From positions 682,001 to 746,000 of the forward strand of contig JAHYIO010000039.1 of NCBI GenBank assembly GCA_020543525.1: a DNA stretch of 64,000 bases. Direction: 5' to 3'. Positions within the stretch are counted from its first letter, which is position 1. Each line of letters begins with the position of its first letter. This document shows positions 1 through 11,400 of the stretch, piece after piece. Source of the stretch: Coriolopsis trogii (taxonomy: Eukaryota > Basidiomycota > Agaricomycetes > Polyporales > Polyporaceae). Position numbers and translations under genes: made by a program. The notes below the pieces were generated by a model. That model saw nothing but the letters and a program-made list of their open reading frames with translations. It did not search any database and had not been told where the DNA came from.

Positions 1-918
1 TGCAGAGGACACCATTGTACTGAGGGGCGAGGATGTGGATTCGAGCGCGCATGCCAAGCCGCTGCTACTTGTATCGGAGCACGCGAACGTCGCCAGCAGT
101 ATCCACCATCCCGTACCGAGCATATGCCACTTTCTCGGTTGATAGCGGTAGCAGCGTCGGCGTCGAGAAGAGATCACGGGCATCGAGGCTTGCACCACGG
201 GCAATTGTCGGGGTAGCTGCTCCCGCTCGAGAAGCGGAATGTCAGAGCGTCGCCAGGCGGGCGAGCTGAGCACAGGTATCACGAGATCAAACGAGGATAG
301 TGGTGACAGGCAATCCTCCGAGAGGCGACGTCGTATTCCGAGAGTCCTGGATGAAGCACGGTGCATTTGCATATCACGCACATGCAGTACATTGTTCCGA
401 AACTTATGACGCAGGGTTCCTTCGCGGGTTTCCCAGAAGTGGCCCAGCGCAAAGCAAAATTGAGCATCTGCGGAGATGTCAACAGTGAGTATTCGTTGAC
501 CAGACGAGCATCCGCCATGAGGTAGTACGTGGCAGTCGAAATGCTCCGAGAACGCGCGAACAGCCGCATACTCTTTGCAAAGTGCAGATTATCGAAAAGA
601 ACAATACGCCTGGCCTTCTAACAAGGATTCCGGAGTATCGCGGCCGCGGGTCATATGGATGTGGTGTGCATGTGCCAAAGGCTCAAGTTGAGAATCGAAT
701 GGACCGTGATTGGTCTTTCTGCGCTTGCGCCATAAGACAAGACGGCTTGGCGGCCCGACTGTGTCGTCTTACCAAGTCTGCATGAGAGCCAACGTACGGC
801 CACGCATCCACATCATGTCCACCTCGTAAGGCATAGCGAGAGATGGATGTGTGTTATAGGGGTTCGAATCTCAGGGAGTCGGGGTGGCTTCTGGGGAGTA
901 AGTATAAAGTCGAACCTA
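1..918. other. No supported gene
   Basis: Short open frames occur on both strands, but none has a recognisable domain or a convincing exon chain. A minus-strand frame at 279-569 could be an exon of something truncated at the window edge; I cannot identify it. Confidence 0.4.
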
Positions 919-2037
919 TCATCCGGTGGTATCTGTTTTGAGCAGACTTGACAAGAGCCCTACCACCCGTCCTCCAAACGCTGCTACATGCAAGTAGAGC
1001 ACAGCAATCCGAGCAACTCGCAACGCAATACGCGCCGTTGGACGGCAACGACAAACGCCGGTACATCCGCGCTCATCGCCGATGAGCCACTTTGTCAAAC
1101 GATCGGGGACCCAATGTGGTGTCTGTTTGCGATGACTATACGTTGTCTGTTCATAACGTAGTGAGTGAGACTTGCTCCGAAGCGGAGAGGTTATGCTAAA
1201 TGACACACGTGAATGAGGGTCTTGAAGATCGTGCCCACGCAATACATATCCCACGAGTAAGGATCAAGCTTCTGCACGTCGTGCGGGTGAGGGGTCCATG
1301 TATGACCCAATTCAACTGCGACCTGACAGCCTGGCCCCTCAGGGTAGCTAACCGTGTTCCCGTAGTCGATGATGTACAGTCTGTCCGTCTGGAGTGTCGG
1401 GAAACCAGGGTGGGGGTATTCAGCCCACTGGAGGTTCTCGACATACAAGTCCTGCAGACAGCATTGTAATCAGTGAAGCCTCAATAATCGTACGTCATCG
1501 GCGTACGTACCATATGTGCAATACGCAGTGAATGGAGAAATGCAACTCCCTATGAGTGTCTCAACAGTTAGGAACGCGACTGAAGCAAAGCGGACAGAAG
1601 AACCCACCTCGAGTAACTGTATATACATCTTGAGCAGGCTGGTAACATTCCAGCCTTTATCTAAGCATAGCATGTAAGGGCGGATGAGGAACGGCATGAT
1701 CAGTATCGAGCGGCCCTCCGGCTGACTCGAGTGTACGATCTCGCAGGGCAAAGTATGGTTTTGCGGAAGGGACATGTGGAGATGCAGCTCATTATAGAAT
1801 GCAGCTTCGTTTCCCTCTTCATCCAAAATCTTCACGACGTAGGTTGCTTTGTCCAAGTCAGAGTCGCCACGAAATACACGACCCTGCATGTCGATGAACA
1901 TCTCAGCAATTTACTGCTTGACCCGGGCGCGGCTACTGACTCACCCTCTTGAGCGCCTCGTCGAGAACAATACCCTTCTCCTTCAAGGTGGGATGGTCCG
2001 CGAGCCACTGCGGTGGGTAGGGACTGAATGGATCCAT
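919..2037 (-). CDS. Kinase-like protein, family member A
   Basis: This is an intact member of a compact kinase-like family repeated through the window. I read five exons. The first starts at ATG 2037 (MDPFSPYPPQW) and ends at a GTGAGT donor. The second holds the VVKIL beta-3 lysine and the AAFYNEL alpha-C glutamate. A tiny third exon encodes FLHSLRIAHM. The fourth begins DLYVEN, so HMDxxxxN of the catalytic loop is complete across the intron, and it also carries IIDYG (DFG equivalent) and WDMYCVG. The fifth has the family tail RGCTGVCRCRPTAR, followed by a hydrophobic helix that may anchor it to a membrane. No glycine-rich loop is visible. All key catalytic residues are present, so activity is possible; the substrate is unknown. 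Closest relatives here are the 36,825 and 41,821 copies. Confidence 0.75.
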
Positions 2038-2381
2038 GATCTCATAGACCGAGATTGCTCGACATGATGGCAGGAGACTGGTTCACGTTGGGCGCTTGAT
2101 GCTGAACGGTCGCGGGCCGCTTGTGGTGTTTGCGTTCGTTTGTTCAATATGGAGACGGACGGCCACCAGTCGCGCTGAACAATTCCTTACGAGGAAGTAA
2201 GGTCGGAGCTTGCACACTCCACTCTTACGCGCACCCTACATACTCTCCTATATCTCTCGTGACATTGACTAACCCTGTAGACAGTAGCACTGACACGGTG
2301 CCTCTAGCGGCCCGTTATACTACAGAATCTATACCTCTGCGTGTACGCCACTGTCCACCTTATCCCCTCGGGCTTGAATGT

Positions 2382-2923
2382 CTATGGCTGTTTGACGTTG
2401 TATCCTCTAAACAGCTTGGTAAACCAGTAGTATACCCTTCCTCCGAAGACAGCTACGCCTGCGTAAGCCAATGCGAGCCGAGTAACTCGCAGCGCGATGC
2501 GCGCCGTCAGGCGGCAGCGACAAACACCTGTCGTACATCCGCGCTCGTCACCGATAAGCCACTTCATTAAGTGGTCAGGCAGCCAATGAGGTGGACCACG
2601 ATTGTGATACGTTGTCTGTCCACATGGAGGACAGGTAGCGCACGCGGCACGAGCCAGAGTGAAAGACCATCGCGTACGTGCATCAGGGTTTTGAAGACCA
2701 TGCCGACGCAATACACGTCCCATGAGTACGGATCGAGCTTCTGCATGTCGTGCTGGTAAGGGGTGTACGTTGATCCCAGCTCGACGGTACCTTGTTCACC
2801 TGGGCCCTTGGGAAAGCGAGCAGAGAGTCCGTAGTCGTTGATGTACAGTCTGTTCCTCTCGTACAGGAATGCAGGATGAGGTGTATCGTCCCAAGCCCAT
2901 ACAATGTTGCTGTAGTAGAGATC
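2382..2923 (-). pseudogene. Kinase-like member B/C, 3' half (exons 4-5)
   Basis: Exon 4 starts DLYYSN and carries INDYG and WDVYCVG. Exon 5 carries the tail RGCTTGVCRCR, with one extra threonine compared with relatives, and ends at 2382. No exons 1-3 lie directly upstream; they sit beyond the 2,987-5,190 insertion at 5,195-5,573, with exon 1 near 25.5 kb. The piece therefore belongs to one ancestral gene cut into three. The intron-4 acceptor reads GAAG before GATCTC. Confidence 0.75.
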
Positions 2924-3268
2924 CTTCAATGATTGGCCATGCTCATCAGTACAGTTGTGCATGCATCAAGCGTATTCAGAACGCACATCAGGAAAAATCC
3001 CCCGCCCTAATTAGGGCTTACTTAGATCTCAGCATCACCTTATCGACCTTTCGTCGCTGACAGCGCTGACTCGAAACTAACTCGCAACTCAATACAAAGT
3101 GATTGGTCTCAGAACATGCTCAATGTCTCTCTCTCTGAGGTACTCGCTCATTGGTATTAGAGACGCCGGGCCATGTACTCGACCATGTACGCTTGAATGT
3201 CGTTTCACGGAATGGCAGCCATGTCTATGGTACGAGAAAGACTGCCCGCGAGGGGAGCGACGATTCTG

Positions 3269-3691
3269 TCACGTACCTCCTCTGTTACCACATGGCATGT
3301 CCAGGGTCCCGCCCGAAGACGTATCCAACTCAAGCCCAAACCTCGGGACTCCAGCGCCGGCCCAGTGACACAGCAAGCAGCTAGTACCGGTGCTCACAGA
3401 CTCGCATACGTACTTGAGCTTGAAGTGCATCGTGAGTATGGCAGCGCACACGGACCCGGTGCGATAAAGCTGCCAGTGGCTACGGCCAAAATTCACGATG
3501 GTGTTCATGATCTTGCCCGCGGAGGAGGCGATGAAGATGTGGCATGTTGCCCCACTCGGCCGTGTACGCATTGAGAATGGTAGCGAGGGGACAAGTCCAA
3601 GGGAGGAGCATGAGCTGTAGCGACGAGATAGGTAGCGTGCGAATATCTGACTAAGCGCCGCCGCTGACGTGTCCCCTCTGGCAGTCTTCAA
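3269..3691 (-). other. Unidentified open frame inside the 2.2 kb element
   Basis: A 140-codon frame with moderately hydrophobic stretches. I do not recognise the protein. It may be a captured host exon or chance; nothing around it suggests expression. Confidence 0.2.
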
Positions 3692-4214
3692 CGTTTCTCT
3701 CGTTCACTCTCTACACGATGCCCTCCCTCACGTCCGCGTTGCGCTCTCCCTGCTTGCTCGACTTCCAACTGGTGCCCACTGACTTGTCGGTCACGCTGGC
3801 CATTGGGGCTTAGTAGCTCGCCGAATAGAAGGCCGTAACACCGCTATCCAGGAGCTCGTGACAGTATCCGCATCTACGATCCCTTGTCGCTGAGGACGTT
3901 GTCGTTGTCGCCTACGCTTCCTGATTGGAGAATTGAGTTTCCTTTATATCTATGTCGCAAGTAGCATTCGTGAGTACGCGCTTGTATCAATTCACATATT
4001 CAAGTCTTGCAACCTTGCAGGCAAGCAAGTGTACGGAGACCAGCTACCTCGAGGAGTCCTCGGGCGAGTTCAAGCACGTCATTGAGGGTATGACCAGTAT
4101 CATCATCGAGCTCCGCACGCACACCAACACCAAGCAAATTGAGAACAACTCCAGGCCGACCATTGAGAGCCCTGTCCAGCGCGGTCGCCCACAGGCACGG
4201 TGAGAGTAATTCTC

Positions 4215-4356
4215 AGTTTATCGGTCTTCTGTCACCTTTGACCCCCTTCATGGCGACACCAGGCATACCATCGACGACGCCATGGCCCTCGGCGTCAAGG
4301 TCGAGATGGTTTGCGACGACCTGGCAGTTCGAGCACGACTCGCGCGAGACAACTGC
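4215..4356 (+). pseudogene. P-type plasma-membrane H+-ATPase fragment (PMA1-like), decayed
   Basis: The segment reads FIGLL, then after a 1-nt frame change HGDTRHTIDDAMALGVKVEMV, then DDLAV. This is the hinge and P-domain region of fungal proton ATPases, where the family has a DPPR-type motif followed by DT..TI..A..LGV.VKM.TGD. The usual TGD is degraded to CDD and the frame soon closes. Only about 45 codons are detectable, so this is a captured or relic fragment, not a gene. Confidence 0.5.
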
Positions 4357-5194
4357 TAAGGGGATCAAGGGGATCAACCAGTTGTCCTCGCGGCGACAAG
4401 CCGCTGGTACACCTCGACCTATGGTAGTGAACGTTCACTCTCTCTGGGCATGGCCGGCGCTGATGATCCGACTTTCATAGATCAGCAGGCAGCGCATGGC
4501 TCACGCTCCAAGTGTTGCCTTTGACTACGTCTGCGCTCTGCAGTTGTGTCATGCAGTTATTCCTTATCCTTTTTGCAGTATGCTCTTGTTCTGACCGTCT
4601 GACCATCACAGAGTGACAAGTGGGCTTGCGGTACGTTCATGCAACTACGTAATATGATGTGTTGCGTGGCTGACACCAACCGATTTTTCCTCAGTGTTGT
4701 CTTCCAACTTTGCACCATTACGGTGTCGTCTTGAATAAGACCAAGGTGTGTGGGCATCATGCTTATGACTAGTGGCTGGAGCTAATTGCATGACACTCCT
4801 ACCACAGTTTGGTAGTGAACGTCTCCTAGGCTGCATGGCACAGTCATCGGCTACGATGTAGAGCCTGATGTGGTGAGTGATCATCTGGACCTTTGTTGAG
4901 TCTGATGTGGGAAACTACCATATACATGTTGTATTCTACACTTCCCTTGTAGTAGTTCACTGAATATATGCAGATTCACTCATATCTGTCATGTGTGTAA
5001 TGATTGGAACGACGACAAGTGTTGAATGAGACACCTAAATGCCATCTAATAGCGCTCTTATGCAGCCTTATTTCGTTAATTAGAAGGGATTTAACTTTTG
5101 AGAGATAATTGATTTCATCAATATAAATCACCGTATTATGTCTCATCATATATCGGTTAGATCTTATTAGGAGGGGGGATTTTTCCTGATGCAC

Positions 5195-5573
5195 CATATA
5201 TGCAATGTGCAGTGAATGTAGGAACTCCACGCCCTGTCGAATACAAGGTATGATCCGAGTGAACGCCATCACTTGAGGCTCATTGAATAACAACATGACG
5301 TACCTCGAGAGGCTGCACAAATAGATAGAGCATACCGGAAACGTTCCACTTTGCACTCATTGCAGTAGGGTCCATGAGAAGCGGCATTTTGAGTATCGAG
5401 GGACTTGACTTCGAGTGCACGACTTCGCAAGGAAGAGTAGTATGATTGCGCGGATCCCAGTGATGCTGGTGAACTTGCTCCTCGTAAAATGATGCTTCAG
5501 TGCCCTTGTCATCGAAGACTTCTACTACGTAAGATGAACAATGACAACCAGACTCGCCGCCCCACACGCGACC
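5195..5573 (-). pseudogene. Kinase-like member B/C, exons 2-3
   Basis: Exon 2 (5304-5573) starts after a CAG acceptor as GRVWGG and aligns with family exon 2. The beta-3 lysine is replaced: VVEVF stands where relatives have VVKIL. Exon 3 (5195-5233) reads GVEFLHSLHIAYM, so the catalytic-loop HxD histidine is tyrosine. Upstream the intron is interrupted at 5598 by the KDZ element, and downstream the next intron is interrupted at 5190 by the 2.2 kb element. The copy is dead as a gene and its domain was already losing catalytic residues. Confidence 0.75.
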
Positions 5574-5677
5574 CTGTGATAGTACGATGGACGTTCTTCC
5601 ACTCGATTCAATAGAAATACTCTGTATGCTGTGTCCCTCGGCGGTGCAAATGCACTGTGTGGGCGTGCCATTCGGCG

Positions 5678-5756
5678 CCGCGCGGTCGGGTCATGGGAAC
5701 CTGGGGGGTGTTCCGCGCGGGTGGTCGGCCGGGAGGCATAATGGTGAGCCGCGCGG
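5678..5756. repeat. CCGCGCGG array L1 (3 sites)
   Basis: Exact palindromes start at 5678, 5713 and 5749 (spacing 35 and 36). Mirrored by array R6 in the right arm. Confidence 0.9.
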
Positions 5757-6294
5757 ACCGGGTATGGGTGAGTGATCGGGTGGTGGTCCGGGGTAGGGGG
5801 ACCGTGTTATGAGCGATCTGGACGTGTTCTGGGGTTGTAGACTGTCTGTATTCACCTGCATAGTCCCTGTAGGCACTGTGAGTGACAATGCAACGTTTAC
5901 CGGGCGTATTAAAGCAACACGAGGGGTGAAACAGTGAGTTGGAGCGGTCCGGGCAGGGGGACCGGGTGGCGGCTTGTGGGCCGGGAGGCAGGTGGATGGG
6001 TCCGGACGCCTTGGGCGAGTTATGGAGGCTACTCCCATGCTGGGAGATGTGGTTTAGAGGGCATATGGGGCCTGTGCGAGGCGGTGCGGGCGGTGGGGGA
6101 TGGGGGTAAGGGGTCGGGTTGTGGTTCGCCAGCCGGCTGCTTTGGCGGCTCGGACGGACGGCCTGTGTTCGTCGGAGCATATGGGTCCGGGCATAGCGTT
6201 TGGGACCTGTGGAAGCGGGTGTTGAGTGGAAAATAATATACAGCTATGGTCAGGATGGTGAACCGAGCGGCATTGGAGATGGTGGTCCGGTGAC

Positions 6295-6472
6295 CTGCGC
6301 GGAGTTGGCCATGTGGTGCGATGGGTACCGCGCGGCCCGACGGCAAGCCCGATATGGTGTTCCGCGCGGGCTTCACCCTGACTTTGGGTGTCCGAGCTGC
6401 GCGGTCGGTGTCACCTCTGGTATTGGTGCGCCGCGCGGCTCGGTATAAAGCAGTGCAAGGCGTTCCGCGCGG
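6295..6472. repeat. CCGCGCGG array L2 (6 sites)
   Basis: Sites start at 6295 (CTGCGCGG), 6328, 6362, 6397 (CTGCGCGG), 6431 and 6465; spacing 33, 34, 35, 34, 34. The 6295 variant is CCGCGCGG in the right arm, so here a CG became TG. Confidence 0.9.
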
Positions 6473-6524
6473 CCGCCTGCCCACTGCACCAACCGAACCG
6501 CGGGTGCACCAGCCGACCCGGATG
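6441..6524 (+). repeat. Subterminal direct repeat, copy 1
   Basis: About 84 bp, from the ATAAAGCAGTGCA motif to CCGACCCGGATG, repeated in the same orientation at 7252-7335 and inverted near 24,525-24,608. Confidence 0.75.
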
Positions 6525-6644
6525 CGACCCCACACTCCTCCTATGAGGTTCTGGTATGGTCCGTCTTGTATGCCAGGGCGGCCCTTATGCAATCCTCATT
6601 TATTACGCCTCTAACAAACTGTGCTTCAATGGTATGACTTCGTA

Positions 6645-6757
6645 CCGCGCGGAAACTCTGGACCTCTCGTGCGCCCGAACCGCGCGGACCGCTGGCGCCA
6701 AGTCGTTGACCGAGCCGCGCGGAGAGCACAACCGCTCGGATGGCTTGAGCCGCGCGG
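6645..6757. repeat. CCGCGCGG array L3 (4 sites)
   Basis: Exact sites at 6645, 6680, 6715 and 6750, each 35 bp apart. Lies just inside the left inverted repeat and has no right-arm counterpart by sequence. Confidence 0.9.
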
Positions 6758-7072
6758 CCATCTGTTCTATGTTTCCGGTCCATATGGTGTTCAAATTATC
6801 CTCGCCGTTTACCGTGCCAAGTGCACATCATGATTCACATTGTCATGCGCTCACAATGGCAAGAGCGAGGTTAAAAGGGAAGTCTGGGCCATACTCGCTA
6901 GCAATGGAATTGACATGTGATCCAAATTTAGCTTCCTGAACGAGGATCTACCCCGCCGCCATGGACGCCGACTTGGCAGTCTTTCACGGACGACGCTGCT
7001 GGAGCGACTTGTAGGTCAGGCATGCTATGCTCCTGGTGGAAGATACGTTTTGGACCGCGGTGATCCAGTGAT

Positions 7073-7283
7073 CCGCGCGGAGCTGGCAAGGTGCTGGGCA
7101 AAGTACCGCGCGGGCGTGGGATGACGCTGGGAGGGTGTCCCACGCGGGCTGTACAAAGACTTTGGTTTCCGAGCCGCGCGGTCGGTGCCGCTTCCAGTGT
7201 CAGTGCGCCGCGCGGCTTGGCATAAAGCAGTGCACTGCATTCCGCGCGGCTCAGCATAAAGCAGTGCACTGCGTTCCGCGCGG
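7073..7283. repeat. CCGCGCGG array L4 (7 sites)
   Basis: Sites at 7073, 7106, 7140 (CCACGCGG), 7174, 7208, 7242 and 7276; spacing 33 and then 34 throughout. The 26-bp spacers before 7242 and 7276 are near-identical (both hold CATAAAGCAGTGCACTGC), which indicates growth by duplication of a 34-bp unit. Confidence 0.9.
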
Positions 7284-7335
7284 CTGCCTGCCCACTGCAC
7301 CAACCGAACCGCGGGTACACCAGCCGACCCGGATG
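7252..7335 (+). repeat. Subterminal direct repeat, copy 2
   Basis: Same-orientation copy of 6441-6524. It marks the inner limit of the left flank arrays, just before the first coding region. Confidence 0.75.
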
Positions 7336-7515
7336 TGACGGACCGCTGGCGCCCTGTCTCGGACTGACCCTGTGGGCTGACCCCCCTAGAGGGCGCGGTA
7401 TGTGCCGCAGAGTGGGTTTGACAGAATTGGCTGTATGCTGGACACATCCTGGTGCGGCTGGGCAACTCCGGTGGTCACTTCCATGGTTGTACTATGCGGT
7501 TACATGGGCACTGTG

Positions 7516-8324
7516 CTAGTTTAGGGTTTGGATGTTCTCGTCAGCGCCCTCCATGTGCCCTTCCGCCTGTTGTGCCTCCATCCTGTCTCCGAGCCGGGAG
7601 GCCTCGCTGTCATCTGCGCCCTCGCCGGTGATGATCGTGAGGTCGTGAACAAGGGTGTCGTAATTGTCAAACATGGACTCGGTTGCTTGGGTGATGGCAT
7701 CGAGGTGGACGTTTATATCAACAACATCCCAGGCATACAAGGCTATGAGCTCGAACTGTACCCCAACAAGAAATCAGAACTCACCACAAATTCGGGAGGA
7801 GACAGCCACCAGCTATGACCCTCCACAATTTGAACATTCTGGGCGTCTTCGGGCCACTCCCACCACCTTCGGACCATAGGTATTTCAACATTCATCTCGG
7901 GGACGTCTTCAGCCAGTTGTTTGAAAGCCGCCAGGTTCAGGTCATCCATTGCGATTGACATGGAGAGTCCTCGCCATGCGGCATGACGTAGGAGCTCTGT
8001 GATGATTGCTGGCAACACCGGATCAGCCGACTGGGTCGCCCCGGTGGGCACTGCAGGCGATAGTGCTTTGCCGGTACAGTGTATTCCGTAGGCCGCTATG
8101 GCGTCCCACTGGTAAAAGTAAACAATTAGTGACGGCGCGCTTGAGTAGTGGTGAATCTTGGGACCTACGCATTCTATTGCGAGGCCTGTTCCCCATCGCT
8201 GTTTGGTTATCTGCGACGGGTGTTCGGGATAGGCCTTGAAGGCGGTAGCGACCTTGTTGGCGATCCATTCGAGTTCGAACCTTCCGCACTCCGAGAGCAT
8301 AATATCGGCGGCGAGTGGAGGCAT
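7516..8324 (-). CDS. Unidentified accessory protein of the KDZ element
   Basis: A two-exon minus-strand gene immediately downstream of the transposase. The main exon can start at ATG 8324 (MPPLAADIML; an upstream ATG at 8453 is also in frame). It contains aromatic-rich segments such as VRRWWEWPEDAQ. A second exon probably begins FELIALYAWDVVDINVHL and ends in an acidic tail (GADENIQTLN). The connecting intron is uncertain, because the nearest GTGAGT-to-CAG pair leaves only about 29 nt. I recognise no family. It shares strand and spacing with the KDZ and TET genes, so a role in mobility or its control is inferred only from position. Confidence 0.5.
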
Positions 8325-8486
8325 TGGTATGATTGTAGGAGGGCAAGATGGGGCGGATAAGCTTTTGGAAGCTGTAGCCTTTGTCACCAGCGGGCCGGGC
8401 CAATGAAGTAAACGCCGGCCGTGGCCCGGGCCGTCATCCGAGCCGCAATTCAACCGAGTAACTCAGAACGTACATACTAAAGTGAA

Positions 8487-11400
8487 CTATAAGGATACAG
8501 TGGGGGCTTTCCAAATACGCTGTGCCTCGAAGAACTCTCTGGAGGCATGAATTGCCAGGGAATCCCAAAGAGCAGCCTGCCGGCATGCCCAGGCACGATA
8601 ACCGCGGCCGAGCGATGAATCTTTGCGCTGCAGCCACTCGTCCCGATTTTTTTGGAAGGAGGTCTCCGTCCGGAAAAACTCTTCGCTCACAATGTCTACC
8701 TCCTCCTCCCATCGCGTCTTTCTCGCATGGGCTCTCAGCCAGAGAACTCGGTACACTGTGGTCAGCCGGCCCAGGTCAGAGCTGCGGGATGCTAGAGAGA
8801 CAATGGCTACTCACATTCTGCCATCCAGGCGCTGCCCTTTGTTTCCATGTTGACGTCAAGAGACCAAAACCAGGGGAGGTGCTCGTGCGAAACACCGCGG
8901 ACGTCGTGTTCGATTAGGGTTGTGTTGGCCTTGAGGTCTGATTTCTCCAGGACCCGATATTTAGCCAGCATCTCCTCCTTCAGCTTAGCATCCGCCGGAA
9001 TGCTGTCGTCATAGAGACTCATGAGGGAGGTTCGAGCACACATATACAGACGGGCATGTGCCAACGTGTCTTGATTGGAGTTATGCACCTCGTCAAAACT
9101 TCGGAGGCGTGCGCGGTACGAAGTGGCCCATCGGACAGACGATCGGTAGAGGAAAGACTTGTAGGCGACGCCCACGCGAACTGCGTGCAGGGCGTCGTTC
9201 ATCTGCCCCACGCGAAGGCGCCGCTCTTTGACAACGAGGTCTTTTAGCCCATGCATAGCGCACAACGCGGGTCCGAGATTCGAGGGCAGGCCGATAGTGA
9301 TCCGTTCCGACGGCTGTACCGGACCGGTCGACTTTCGAGGGGTGGATGTGGCATTAGGTGCAGTGGTGGCAGACGAAGATTCACCCACTGTTCTCAGCTG
9401 GTTCTCAGCGCTGGATGCAGCATGGGACTCCAGGTTGGATTGTGGGAGTGGATCTTCGTCCTCGTCATCGCTATGATTGTCGACCGGTTCAGCATCGGCC
9501 GAGCCGGACCCCGGCTCGGATGGCTTGAGCGTATCCCAGCCGGCGCCCGGTGATTTCGTGGATGGCGGAAGGAATAATGCCGTTGAGAGGGCTGCAGCTG
9601 GCAAAAACCGGCTGGCCTCCTTATGGAACTTCTCTATGTCCCTTAGCAGCCTCACGCGCATCTGCTCGAGAGCCAGATGGTCCTTGGTGGGCGAGGTAGA
9701 CCGAAGTTTTCGGGCGGTGGCTGCTATTTCGAGACTGCAGTGCAAGTTCTCGTTAGATACAGCTATATGACCTCCATAAGATCACCGTTCGTACCGTTTC
9801 TCCTCAATCTTGAGGCCTGTCTGTAACCAGGCAACCGCTCCGCGCAGCTTAGAGGGGTGTTTGGTCTCCTCTTTCGTCAGCTCCAGAGCGATCTCTTTTC
9901 TTGTGGGCACTGTCTCCAAGACTCAGTGAACACACGTCGTGCGATAGAGGGGGAGAGTACTTACGGCTGTCTTCTGACATGTCGTATATGTCCATGACTT
10001 TGATGTTCTGTCTTCGTTGCTCGGCCGCTTCCTTCGCCATCCGCGACCATACACGCACGTCATTTGGGTCAGATGTGGCCGTGATGGAGCGAAATCCCTC
10101 TTGGGCACCCGGTGTCTCCTCTGCGGCATTTCGCCACTTCTTTACGAGAGATGCGGCTTGCAGACCGTTAGCCGGAACATTTTTCGGGTGGGGGGCGCAT
10201 GCTTACTTAGGCAGGTGAGCTTGTTCCAATTGGAATCGTTCATGAAATCGTCATTGAACTCTTGACGGTGCGCAGCCGACATGCCACGTGTGCTATCGCT
10301 GATTTTGTTCAGAGGAGCCCAGAGCGTTTCGATGATGTCCCCGGTTTGGACTCCGGCTCCAGGTACAAAGTGAGGTGAGTACCGCGGGTAGCATTCCCGC
10401 TTATGACCATGGATGTGAAACTGATCAATACCACCCGAAACGACGAGGCCCTCCGGAATTGATATGCCGGGGCTCTTCTCCATTCGGGTGAGCAGATGAA
10501 CGGAGTAGAAGCACCATATGTCGTAGAACACAAGGAGGAACGTCAGCCCGGCCAGGAACGACATGGCCTTGCTGAGGACATAGTCCATATGTCGTTGACT
10601 GTGTGCTTTGTCAGTGGCGGGCTGTCATGCTTGACGTCAACACACTGACCCTTCGCCTGCATCAAAATCCACACATGAGTGGGGATAGAAGAATCCATGA
10701 CGACTGCAAACTGCCGCCCCTATTCCAGTTGCAGCCAGCTTGGCACGCTCCGTGGACGATCCGAGGACTGCGCGATGCTCATGGCATTCCAGTTTCTGCC
10801 AGGCTCGATCAGCATCTATTGGTCAGACTGATTTCGGGCCGGCTCAACTGACCTGTCGAACTCGGAAAGCAGTTTTCAGGTGCTCCTTGAAGGGAGAAAC
10901 TGCAACCGCGCAGCCATGCCCGTCGGCGAACCGCACGTCTAGTTGTGGATACTTCTGAAGCTGATATTGTGCAGCGAAGTTGCCATCGAGCATGCATGAG
11001 CCAGCATGCTTCCACCTGCACCGTATGTTCCAATGTACAGTATGAACATCGGAATAAGCACTGACGAACTTACCAACGTTTGTCGGTCTTCCATCCGTCC
11101 CTCATGTTCCGGTTCGGCCATGGACAAGCCGGGCACCGGAAGATGAACTGCCCTCGCCCTGGCTGGAGCAGATCCTCATATCCAACCCCACTCGTTTTCC
11201 ATGACTTCAAGTTTCTCCACTGTCGTGAAACAGGTAGCAACTCTCTGTATCGATTCTGAAGTTGAGACGTTAGAAGTGGGGTCGGTGCATGTGTCAGCCG
11301 GAAGGCAGCCGTACCGGGACGGAATGTGGGAAGAGATCGTCGGTGACACGTCGCAGCTTGTTGTAGTAGTTTTGTATCGAGGTCTTGCACTCTTTTGTTG

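Larger units (their letters stand above)
2987..5190. mobile_element. 2.2 kb TIR element with 4-bp target duplication
   Basis: The ends are a 17-bp perfect inverted repeat, ATCAGGAAAAATCCCCC, with a further CCTAAT match inside it. The element is flanked by direct GCAC (2983-2986 and 5191-5194). Removing it and one GCAC restores a roughly 65-nt intron between the catalytic-loop exons of kinase-like member B/C, which independently fixes the borders. No transposase is recognisable, so it is probably non-autonomous. It carries a decayed H+-ATPase fragment. The superfamily cannot be assigned from these ends. Confidence 0.7.
5599..6540 (+). repeat. Left terminal inverted repeat of KDZ element
   Basis: Pairs in inverse orientation with 24,525-25,459. 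By eye about 97% identical except for the outermost ~29 bp, which match poorly. Most differences are transitions, several of them CG to TG or CA. Similarity stops after the GACCCGGATGCGA stretch. Confidence 0.9.

Noticed and set aside
863..880. GGTTCGAATCTC resembling a tRNA B box
   Set aside because: No A box or foldable acceptor stem lies at the right distance.
5608..6180. 190-codon proline-rich open frame, also present in the right arm (24815-25450)
   Set aside because: The two copies are open because the arms are nearly identical. Composition follows the GC-rich repeat and there is no start context or domain.
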